From Rhynchopus euleeides (taxonomy: Eukaryota > Euglenozoa > Diplonemea > Diplonemida > Diplonemidae): 64,000 nucleotides of DNA. Shown here piece by piece: positions 41,284 to 49,310 of the stretch. The DNA lies in assembly GCA_963210315.1 (NCBI GenBank), contig OY723324.1, forward strand, positions 248,001-312,000, in the 5' to 3' direction. Within the stretch, counting starts at the first letter, position 1; the number at the start of each line of letters is the position of its first letter. A program made the translations under genes and the position numbers. The notes beneath the pieces were generated by a model that was not told where the DNA came from, did no database searches, and saw only the letters and a program-made list of their open reading frames with translations.

Positions 41284-41433
41284 GAGAATGCATGAGAGCC
41301 ACACTGCCGACTTACAGAGGAATCCGCTATCACCGCAAAGTCGCTCTGCCGGTCGCGGGGCGCCGCTTCGCGGCAGCCCCGCTCTCCGGCGAGCGACTTT
41401 GCGGCGACAGCGGATCCACCTGCAATCGACAAC
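41142..41433. repeat. Near-perfect 292-bp palindrome (MITE-like)
   Basis: Arms of about 143 bp meet at 41285-41290 (AGAATG). The ends are GTTGTCGATTGCAG...CTGCAATCGACAAC. Within each arm lies a smaller palindrome around GAGCGACTTTGC/GCAAAGTCGCTC. A simpler 130-bp version lies at 52118-52247. Confidence 0.92.
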
Positions 41434-41481
41434 GGCGGGGGCGCGGGCGGCGAAGCCGCCCGCGCTCACGCGTGCCCACGC

Positions 41482-41902
41482 GTGCCCCCGCGTGACCTGC
41501 AGACAACTTTGCTGCGGAAGGTCGGGGACCAGCGCGGAGGAGCGTACGACAGAGTGCGGGGGGAGGTGGAGGCGACGGAGACTGTGATTGGAGGGGTGAA
41601 TGAAAGGCTGGATGAACTGCTATGGGAGCTCGCCGCGTCTGAGAAGCTCGGCGAGGTGCTCGGCAGGCGGTTCGCCGCTGTGATGTAAGTAGGAGGCAGC
41701 CCACAAGGCGCGCGCCGATCCGGAAGCGATGGGTGCGCCTCGAGAACAAGATCGCAACCCTTGCGGCGAATGACCCACAGATCCGCTGGGCGGGCGCACA
41801 GCTCTGCTCGCGTGACGTGAAGGCCGAAGGTGAGCTCTCTGAAAACCGGGCGCAGCTGAGAAACATGCGGCAGAATAGAGATCCAGGCATCTCGAGATGG
41901 AA
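41482..41902 (+). other. Possible coiled-coil protein exons, fragment
   Basis: Two stretches read like an alpha-helical charged protein: RVRGEVEATETVIGGVNERL..ELAASEKLGEVLGRRFAAVM (to TAA 41686-41688), and in another frame RKRWVRLENKIATLAANDPQ...ENRAQLRNMRQNRD (about 41715-41900, ending TGA). A donor-like GTAAGTAGG sits between them, but the gap is too short for a normal intron. There is no identified family, and the fragment starts abruptly after a palindromic repeat. Confidence 0.3.
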
Positions 41903-42211
41903 GTGACGCCGATTTGGCTGATACCAACTGGTAGGACGTCGGGTGCGGGTGCGGCCCTTGCGTGCCCCCGGCACTCGACGTCCCGGTGCTGTGGACAGCG
42001 CAGGGGCGGGCAGGGCAAGCCCCCTGTTGCGTTCGTCACTCTCCGTCCGTGTTTTTTGAGTGCTCTTTCCCGGAATGCTGCTCTTTTCTCCCCATTTTAC
42101 CTGGGAATACCGACTGTTTGCTGTCCTACCGAGGCAGCTGGCAGGCAGTCTGCCCGTTGGATTCCTGCAGGGACCACCACCCCTCCTCATGTCCAAAATC
42201 TGACAACTACT

Positions 42212-42945
42212 TTGAATTAAAGCTTCATTTTCATCTCTGCAGTTTTTGCTGAGGTGTCCCCCCCCTATTCTGGCCATTCTCCGGGTGCGAACAGTTTGTT
42301 ACACGGTTCCGTGACTGTCCGGATCATCCCCGGTTGGCTTGATCCAGGATGAAGGCTAGTACATGCCCGTTTGCACCCTAGATGCTGTCCGTTTGTCGCA
42401 GAATGAACTCGGGATGCTGCCCGTTTGCTGCCGCAGTTCTGATGCAGGATGAAGTCTGGTACATGCCGGTTTGAAGCCCAGATGATGCCGGTTTGTTACT
42501 GTTGTGATGCAGAATGAGGTCTAGTACATGCCCGTTTGAACTCTGAATGCTGTCCGTTTGCGGCAGAATGAAGTCCAGTACATGCCCGTTTGCTGAAGGC
42601 ACGGAGTTAGTACACGCCCGTTTCGACTCTACGTCGTACCGGATGAAGTCTAGTACATGCCCGTTTGAACTCTGAATGCTGCCCGTTTGCTCGAGGCAAA
42701 GGGCGAGGACATGCAGGTTTGGGATTGGAATTGTGAAGTTGTGGAGCAGAATGAAGGCTAGTACATGCCCGTTTGAACTCGAGATGCTGCCCGTTTGGTT
42801 CAGAATGAAGTCTAGTACATGCGCGATTGGAGGTTCGACGTGGGCTGGGCTGGGTGTGGGTCGGCACCTCGTTTTCTGACAAGGCCACACAGGGTAATTA
42901 AAGCTTCATTTTTTTTCTGCTGAAAATAGCTGAAGTGTCCCTCTG
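42212..42945 (+). repeat. Degenerate tandem array AGTACATGCCCGTTTG, with matching flanks
   Basis: 42340-42840 consists of diverged units of roughly 54 bp: AGTACATGCCCGTTTGAAC, TGAATGCTGCCCGTTTG, then CAGAATGAAGTCT. The block is bracketed by direct repeats AATTAAAGCTTCATTTT..CTGC and TGAGGTGTCC / TGAAGTGTCC at 42216-42262 and 42896-42945, so the array and its borders look like one duplicated or mobile module. Confidence 0.8.
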
Positions 42946-43513
42946 CTAGTCTGAGAGAGAGTCTTCCGAGTGCAGCCGCCGAGACCAGGCCGCTATCTTC
43001 AGTCGGTTTCTGATCTGCATATATTTCCGTCCGTCAAGTGCACGTGGTGACAATGACTGTGACCCCGTCCCCCCCGCACCCCCCCTGAACACACCGTCAC
43101 GGGTTTGTGGCGATCGGTCTTCTGGTCCCTCCCTGTACTTGCGCGACAATTTATCGTCACATCGGGTAGGGTCTGGCCCCCCCGCTCTTTTGCTTGGGTC
43201 TGGCTGATCGAAGGATCTGGTTGTGTTGCTTCTTCCTCTGTTGTGCCTGTCATCGAAGAACTGTGGGGGGTCGGAACCAAGGAGGAGGAACTGCTGGGAC
43301 AGAGCTGCATACTCTCTTGGTACACCTTGGTAAATCTGTGCTACACTCGCGGTAACCCTAGACCTGGAAACAGGAGACGTTCATCTGGTAACAGATGAAC
43401 CTTGATCGTGGGACCCATCTTTGCTATGAGCTACGATCAGGTTTTTGTCGCCACATGGGTCCATGATCAGTGGTTCTCTGGTGTTGAAGGACAGCAATGT
43501 GACCAATTCAACA
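42946..43513. other. Noncoding, with an inverted fragment of the 3.9-kb repeat
   Basis: CTTGCGCGACAATTTATCGTCACATCGGGTAGGGTC at about 43139-43175 is the reverse complement of 3991-4026. The remainder shows short frames without recognisable domains. Confidence 0.5.
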
Positions 43514-43806
43514 CACGGTGGACTCCAGCGGCCCTAGCGGGAGTCTGGGAGCGGGAGTCTGAGCGGGTGTCAAAGACTCCCGCTAGGGGGAGTCTGACTC
43601 CCCCTAGCGGGAGTCTTTTCACCTATTTTCATCCATTTTTCCCATGATATAGTTACAGTCTACTGGCGTGGGGGGTAAAATCATGGTGGAAGAGGGATGG
43701 GGAGGGGCTTGTTTTGCTTCTGTCAGTTTCCCCGGACTCTGGACTACCTACCTATCCTCCTGGTAGCGGCTACACCTGCGGAGGTGAGCGGTTAGAATTT
43801 GAGGTG

Positions 43807-44673
43807 TCAAAGTGCGGCCATCGCCTGTCGTAGTTGTGTTACACCTTGGGCAAGACAAGCCATCCTGCAGGCCTCATCTTCTTCGTCAGAACTGTCATCC
43901 CCCTCCTGCTGTGCGCGTTGGTCAAGCGTGCTCAAAGTCGCCTCGGATGACACGAATGGTGTGAAAGTCGCCCCCAGCGGGATTGGCATTTTGCACAAGC
44001 AGAGCGATAATTTGCGGTGTCCTTCGGGGAACCGGAACAGGAAGTAGGGCGCGCTGATGGGTTCAACGAAGTCCTGTGTGTTGCAGTGCACAAACCACTT
44101 CTGCAGCTGTGTCAACTGTGTGCAAAGAACATACACAGCCAATCTATGAGCGTGTCGGGTGTGCAGACACGGACACAGGATGACTTCTCTATACCCGAGG
44201 ATCCCGTCCTGCGACAGGTGCGCAACCTTCCAAGGCATGCCCGATGCGCGCCGCTTCTCTTCTGCCATCGCAAGATCTCTCTCGTAAGTTGCGGAGCTGG
44301 CGATTGTAACGGCATCTTTCTTGCGATGTCCGTTCTCTGCTTCTTCAAATTCGTCGTTGTTCTGCAGAGGCACTGCATCTTCTGGAGCCCACCAATGATG
44401 GAGACTGTGTACGTAGGCATTGCGCGTTGATCCCTTTTCGGCATGCTCCATCAACCAGTGAAATATATGCCCTGAGATCCGAGCACGCAAGAAGGGAATC
44501 CGGGCTGACTCATCCTTGCATCCCCAGAAGCGCCAGGGGATGTCTGCATACCGGAAATGCATGAGGTCTGCAAGGGAGACAAAGAGGTAGCGGAACAAGC
44601 CCTTGTAGGTGTGTCCTGTGACAGGCAAGCACGACCTTCCGGAACTGAGCACCTGTCCCATGCTGCGACACAT
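43807..44673 (-). CDS. Element B2 main protein (HFRY-DIP / HW-PEDA family)
   Basis: 288 codons, ATG at 44671-44673, intact and colinear with the B1 protein at 31386-32252. I noticed three amino-acid differences (W for G in QLQK-FVHC, F for S in YFL-RF, P for S in TF(T)-F). All shared motifs are kept: HFRYADIP, HS-x2-HW-x2-PEDA and ERDL. Two copies both remain open, which suggests recent function, but it could equally mean simply recent duplication. Confidence 0.65.
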   Translation of the reverse strand: MCRSMGQVLSSGRSCLPVTGHTYKGLFRYLFVSLADLMHFRYADIPWRFWGCKDESARIPFLRARISGHIFHWLMEHAEKGSTRNAYVHSLHHWWAPEDAVPLQNNDEFEEAENGHRKKDAVTIASSATYERDLAMAEEKRRASGMPWKVAHLSQDGILGYREVILCPCLHTRHAHRLAVYVLCTQLTQLQKWFVHCNTQDFVEPISAPYFLFRFPEGHRKLSLCLCKMPIPLGATFTPFVSSEATLSTLDQRAQQEGDDSSDEEDEACRMACLAQGVTQLRQAMAAL

Positions 44674-45351
44674 TCAGTGCAAGGTTTGTACAGGTCTTGT
44701 CGAATATTTTTTTGTTGTCTCATCCAGCAGGGGTGGAGCTTGAAATATGGGGTTGCGGGCTGGATCGGGTCAGATCGGGTCAGCCAATTTTTTCTTATGG
44801 GTTCCCCCCCGGTTCGTCTCAGAGATCAGTGCTCGGGCCCAGCCTCCCGCGAGGTACCGGAACCGATATGCAGCCCCGGGCGCGCAAGGACTTGGTTACA
44901 AGACAAACACATGCCGTAGGGGGGGTCTGGGAGGCGGAGCTCCCAGCCGCCGGAGGCCACGGTAGTGAACATCTGTGACTTGCGGGCGTACGGATTCTGT
45001 GTGAGTTGGCTGCGTCCTCCTGAGGATACTGAGATTCCCTGATGTAAAGGGCTTGGGTACAAGACAGGCACATGCCACAGGGGGGTCTGGGGGGCGGAGC
45101 CCCCCAGCCACCGGAGGCCACGGTAGTAAACGTCTGTTGCACGGTACGGGTTGGGCAGCTTCATTTGTCCTCTATTGTGACTGTTTGAGGCCTGTGCTCA
45201 TGTCGCTGGGGTCACTTTGCTCACGAAACGCCTCCTGGTCACCTTGAGGCCCCAAGGCGAGGAGCCAACTTTTCCGGTTTCCCGAAAATCTATATTTTTT
45301 TTTCTTTTTACCCCTGACCTGATTTTTTGTGAGGGCCTGCAGAAAATCAGG

Positions 45352-45612
45352 TCAGCTGACCCGAAAAAACCCCCAAGCTCCACCCCTGTCATCCAGTACC
45401 CTGATCAGCCGCATGGCGAGCCCCTTGCAGTCATGGAGTGCTGGGGTGACGTAGCGGGCATTGGGAAGCACACCTGCCAAGAGGGAGGGGTAGCCAGCCT
45501 CTTTCATCTCAGAGAGAGTCAGGTGCGGGTATCGATGCACCTGTTGATACCAGCGTTCTTCTGGGATGTCGCACAGTGAGCATCGGTGCCCTCGCCCCCC
45601 GCATCGCCTCAT
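45352..45612 (-). CDS. Element B2 short CxxC / EAG protein segment
   Basis: 86 codons, identical to the B1 frame at 30447-30707. It is likely the upstream exon of the main protein, because the homologous segment in element A adjoins the zinc-finger frame. The distance to the main frame (about 680 bp) holds two GC-hairpin repeats and would be an intron under this reading. Confidence 0.5.
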   Translation of the reverse strand: MRRCGGRGHRCSLCDIPEERWYQQVHRYPHLTLSEMKEAGYPSLLAGVLPNARYVTPALHDCKGLAMRLIRVLDDRGGAWGFFRVS

Positions 45613-45628
45613 TGTTGCCCACTGCTGA

Positions 45629-45728
45629 TCTATACTCCCGCTAGCGGGAGTTGGACTCCCCCTAGTTGAGACTCCCGAAAAGGGTTAAACCCGGTAGTGG
45701 TACCCTACCCCCGCTGGAGTCCACCGTG
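45629..45728 (-). repeat. Internal copy of the B-element terminus in B2
   Basis: Reverse complement of 30331-30428 including the extra AAACCCGGTAGTGG. Its presence in both copies shows that the composite structure predates the duplication. Confidence 0.85.
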
Positions 45729-45877
45729 CAAGGCCGGATCAGCCCACGGGTGGGTTTGAGGAAGAAATCTGGGGGGGCAAATTTTGCTGCGACTTCCGGT
45801 TTCACCCGGCCGAACTCCAGCATCTATCCAGACCCACGGTGCCAAGCCGTTCGCCCGTGTCGCGATCATTCGCGGCT

Positions 45878-46258
45878 TCAGGCTGCCCCCGACGACACGT
45901 TTGTATCCTGCACCTTGCCATACTTCGCCTCCACCTTGTATATGACGGAGAGCGCCCTCCTTCCGCATCGTTGCGACTTCCCTGACAGCGAACTTATCCA
46001 TGTCAGGGAAGACATGGCGATGATTGCGTTGGCCACCTGGGTGCTGTGCTGGTGGAGCTCCTTGCTCAACACCGTTGCTAGGAGCCTTCTAATGGATCCC
46101 AGTGTCAGCACACTGCCCCCTTTTTTAACAGGGAAGGCCGTGCAAAAATCATGCACAATGTTCGTCGCCTCCGCAGCCTCGGGACTCTCTGCGCTCTTCT
46201 TCTTCTTAATCGACTTTGCCGCCGGCTTCGCTGCCGGCTTCGTTGTCGTCTTCCCCAT
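45878..46258 (-). CDS. Element B2 basic N-terminal protein
   Basis: 126 codons, same product as B1 29801-30181, with a Lys/Ala/Pro-rich start. It lies between the outer terminus (46509) and the internal terminus copy (about 45629-45728), as in B1. Confidence 0.5.
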   Translation of the reverse strand: MGKTTTKPAAKPAAKSIKKKKSAESPEAAEATNIVHDFCTAFPVKKGGSVLTLGSIRRLLATVLSKELHQHSTQVANAIIAMSSLTWISSLSGKSQRCGRRALSVIYKVEAKYGKVQDTNVSSGAA

Positions 46259-46524
46259 TTTTGTGAATCAGGTCTGCGAGCTGGGATGGGTGGAAACGTC
46301 CGTTTCGTTTGGTGTGGCTGTACTTCAGTGACGAGTGCCACATTGCATAGGTATCATGGGAAAAATGAGTGAAAATAGGTGAAAAGACTCCCGCTAGGGG
46401 GAGTCAGACTCCCCCTAGCGGGAGTATAGACTCCCGCTAGCGGGAGTTGGACTCCCCCTAGTTGAGACTCCCGAAAAGGGTTACCCTACCCCCGCTGGAG
46501 TCCACCGTGTATAATAAATTTTTT

Positions 46525-46685
46525 TTTCGACATGTCGAAAATCCGGCCACCCTGGGGCAGCAGCCTGGACTGGTGGCCACCCCAACCAAAAAAAATCGGA
46601 AAAAATCCGAAAAAAATCCGAAAAATATCGGTGTGGCACCCCAGAGGGCCCGATTTTCGGTTTAGTCGGCCGAAATTTTTTTTTT
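46525..46685 (+). repeat. Single copy of the 184-bp repeat, left flank of element D
   Basis: Matches 28511-28675 closely (one A run is shorter). It is interrupted in its terminal poly-T by element D; the sequence continues at 51475 with CGGCGAATTTTTTTTTTCGACATG. Confidence 0.92.
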
Positions 46686-46786
46686 GTAAGTTCGGCGTAG
46701 CCAACTCAGGAAACTTTTCACCGTGCGGATCCTTGCGAACACTTCACACGCCCGGCAGGCTGGTGGGGTGTTCTGCGTTCGAAGAA
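46686..46786 (+). repeat. Element D terminal repeat part A1
   Basis: GTAAGTTCGGCGTAGCCAACTC through GTTCTGCGTTCGAAGAA, identical to 51318-51418. It contains the mini-hairpin TTCGGCGTAGCCAA and the palindrome GTTCGAAGAA. Confidence 0.95.
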
Positions 46787-46863
46787 ATTCGGCTGTCGTT
46801 GCTCCGACACACCCCACTCACCCATTTCCCAACCCTCCCCCGTTACACACCCCGGGGTGCAAC

Positions 46864-47451
46864 ATGGGCGGCACCAAGCGCAACAACAAACGCGAGAAGG
46901 AGGACGAGGAGGAGGACAAGCGCGAGGAGGAGGACGCGGGGGCCGCCGGCTCCCCTCGGGGGTCGGCGACGAAGCGCCGGAGGGCCGAGGCCGCGGAGGC
47001 CCTCCAGGCGTCGGTGGCCGCGGAGGTGAAGGCGGCCACCGCGAGCCTGGAGGGGCAGTTGGGGCGGCTGGCCCAGCTGGTCGAGGGCTCGCTGGGGGGG
47101 CGGGGGCAGCAGGCTACCGTGACAGCGGCACCGGCCGCCCCGGTCGAAGTCGCGCCCGCGCCCGAGCCCGTGCCCGCACCCGCGCCCGTGCCGAAGCCAG
47201 CAGACCCGGCAGCCGTCGCCGCCGCGGTGGTCGCCGCCGCCCCCGCCGCTGACCATGCCGCTGTTGCTGCCGCTGTGGCTGCTGTGGTGCCCGGGATTGC
47301 GCCGGGAGATCTCGCTGCTGCGGTGGCCGCCGCGATGATGCCGCAGCTGGGTGTTTTCCCTGCCCCCATCACGCCCCCTACACTACACCCCCTCCTCCCG
47401 GAGGTCGCCCCCCCCTGGCCCTCTAACAGCTCCAGAACTCCTCGGGGGGGG
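46864..47451 (+). CDS. Element D Gag-like protein, N-terminal part
   Basis: ATG at 46864 (AACATGG context). The first 60 residues are highly charged (NNKREKEDEEEDKREEEDAG). A helix follows (EALQASVAAEVKAATASLEG), then Ala/Pro-rich repeats (APAPEPVPAP; AAVAAAVVAAAP). The frame stays open beyond 47451, but the sensible sequence continues in the next frame after the G12 run at 47443-47454, where ALDPSQWAEMGRGEKAHVLL begins the second half. This suggests ribosomal slippage or a homopolymer error. No zinc knuckle. Assigned as Gag by position. Confidence 0.6.
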
Positions 47452-48883
47452 GGGGTCGGCTGCCCTCGACCCATCTCAGTGGGCCGAGATGGGTCGGGGG
47501 GAAAAAGCGCATGTCTTGTTGGCTTTGCGGGAGGAATTTGCGGGGGTGGGGGGGGCGGGGCCAGCGATGCGGGGCGAGATGCGCGCCGCCTTCCGCCACC
47601 TGGAGTACCTGGTGTGCGTGGCGGGAGCGCGGCGCACCCAGGCGGAGGTGGAGGCGGACAGGGTTTACCACGCCCGCCTCCACCTCGGCCGCCTTCGCGC
47701 CCTTTCGCTGGGGCTTTCTTCCGGGGACTGGGCGGGAGCCACCCGGGCGGAGGAGGCCATGTGCGGGTCCCGGGAGTCGACCGACCTTTTTCGGTCCGGC
47801 GACCGGGCTTTCGCGGACGGCCGACGGCCTCACCAGGGGCACCCCCCCCCCCTCTTCTCGTACACACTCGGCCCCACCCTCCCAGCCCCCGCGCAAGCCA
47901 CCCTCCCGACACCGCCCCAACAGGTCCCGGTCCCAGAACAAGGGGGGGAGGGAAGGGGACAAGTGAGGGGGAGGCCACGTTGGGAGCTCCCCCCCCTAAC
48001 CCCTTCTTTGACGGAGCGCGTGGAGCAGAGAGCGAAGTCTCTGCTGGCTGGGGCCCTGGCCCCCTCCACATGGTCGAGCTACACTTCCGTGGGCCGCCAG
48101 TTCCTGCTTTTCAAAGCAGGTTGGGAGGAGGAGAAGGGAGGGGGACACCCGATCGCCACCCTCATCTGCCTATTGTTGGGTTTAAAGATGGAGGGGGGCC
48201 TATCGGTGTCATCGGGACTGCAGTACCTGCAGGCGCTGAAGGCCTCTCTGAAGCGGTCGGGTCCCCTCCCCCAAGATACACCCCCCATGTTGCAGGACCT
48301 GGAGAGGTCGTTTCGTCGCCTGGGCGCGAAGCGCCCCCAGAAGCAGGCCCCCCCCATGTCCTGGGTGGAGTTGCAGGCCTGCGTGGCAGCGGCACCGTCC
48401 TGTTTGGTTGCCCTCGCCTTCGAGGTGATGTGGGTGGGGGCGGCAAGGGGAGGGGATGTCCGGGCGTTGCGTTGGGACAGGGTCCGCTTCCGCGGCCAGG
48501 AACTTGTGGTGGATTGGTCGGGGACGAAGTCCGACCCTTTTCAGGAGGGTCGGGTGACATTGTTGGCTCTGCCTGCTGCCTCCCGGCAGATGTTGCAGAT
48601 GCTGGCCCCCCCCGACCCCACAAACGGAAGCCGCCTGTTCCCTTTCCCCCACGGGTTGTTCGCCCGCGTTATCAAACGCGTGAACCCCTCCCTGTCGGTC
48701 CACTCCGTCCGGCGGGGGGCGCTGGTGGACCTCTTCCGCCGGGGGGTCTCTCTGGAGAAGCTCCTGTGCATCTCTCGCCACTCCAGTGTGGCGAGTCTGT
48801 TGCACTATCTTCCTCTGGAGGATCTCCCGGCGGCGCGGGAGTCCCTAGCCCTCTCGGCCATGCTGGCGGAGGGTCTCGAGTGA
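47351..48883 (+). CDS. Element D Gag C-terminal part and tyrosine recombinase
   Basis: One frame from about 47351 to TGA 48881-48883. The first part (about 47450-47780) is helical and may be the second half of Gag. After a Pro-rich linker, the recombinase begins about 48010 with LTERVEQRAKSLLAGALAPS, a core-binding domain. Catalytic residues are visible: Arg in GAARGGDVRALRWDRV (about 48440), HSVRRG (about 48700), SRHSS (about 48775) and Tyr in LLHYLPLED (about 48805). All four expected positions are present, so it may be active. The recombinase would integrate a circular cDNA without a duplication. RT lies downstream, unlike in DIRS. Confidence 0.85.
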   Translation: MFSLPPSRPLHYTPSSRRSPPPGPLTAPELLGGGGSAALDPSQWAEMGRGEKAHVLLALREEFAGVGGAGPAMRGEMRAAFRHLEYLVCVAGARRTQAEVEADRVYHARLHLGRLRALSLGLSSGDWAGATRAEEAMCGSRESTDLFRSGDRAFADGRRPHQGHPPPLFSYTLGPTLPAPAQATLPTPPQQVPVPEQGGEGRGQVRGRPRWELPPLTPSLTERVEQRAKSLLAGALAPSTWSSYTSVGRQFLLFKAGWEEEKGGGHPIATLICLLLGLKMEGGLSVSSGLQYLQALKASLKRSGPLPQDTPPMLQDLERSFRRLGAKRPQKQAPPMSWVELQACVAAAPSCLVALAFEVMWVGAARGGDVRALRWDRVRFRGQELVVDWSGTKSDPFQEGRVTLLALPAASRQMLQMLAPPDPTNGSRLFPFPHGLFARVIKRVNPSLSVHSVRRGALVDLFRRGVSLEKLLCISRHSSVASLLHYLPLEDLPAARESLALSAMLAEGLE

Positions 48884-48939
48884 AGGGTTGGGGAGTGCGG
48901 TACGACCCCCCGGATGATTTCGGGCCCGATTTTTTTCCG

Positions 48940-49310
48940 GCGTACCTGGGACCCCCCGTGTTTAAGTCCCCCCCCTGGAGGCGATTTTCGGCCGGGGGGG
49001 ACTTAAACACGGGGGGGGCGGACCTAAACACAGGGGGGGCTTAAACACGGGGGTGGCACAGTGGTGACCAAGAAGACCTCTTCCTCTGCTGTCGTAGGGG
49101 GGTAATTCCGGTCCGGATGGACTTTTGGCACCCCACTTTTCGACTCTGACAGCACCTGGAGGGCCTAGGGGCCACCTGATGACCCTCCAGACCAGCCCAC
49201 CCCCGTGTTTAGGTCCCCCTGTGTTTAAGTCCCCCCCCTGCCAGACCCCCAGGGGGGGACTTAAACACGGGGGTAAGGGGGGGGACTTATACACGGGGGG
49301 TCCCAGGTAC
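48940..49310. repeat. Cluster of CCCCCGTGTTTAAGTCCCCC words between YR and RT
   Basis: At least eight copies in both orientations (for example about 48953, 48997, 49020, 49037, 49201, 49216, 49255, 49280), with TTAGGT and TTATAC variants. Inverted pairs can fold into strong stems. The cluster covers the stop of the recombinase frame and the presumed start of the RT frame, a place where translation re-initiation or an RNA structure could matter. Confidence 0.85.

Larger units (their letters stand above)
43514..46509 (-). mobile_element. Family X transposon-like element, copy B2 (inverted relative to B1)
   Basis: 2996 bp, the reverse complement of B1 with very few differences: one shorter terminal palindrome block and scattered single-base changes. 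Ends CACGGTGGACTCCAGCGG (43514) and CCGCTGGAGTCCACCGTG (46509). The near-identity implies recent movement or gene conversion. Flanks differ from those of B1 (AATTCAACA on the left, TATAATAAA on the right) and show no obvious duplication. Confidence 0.9.

Noticed and set aside
41330..42277. 315-codon minus-strand frame
   Set aside because: Arg/Pro/Ser-rich chance frame running through the palindromic MITE; the opposite strand looks more like coding sequence.
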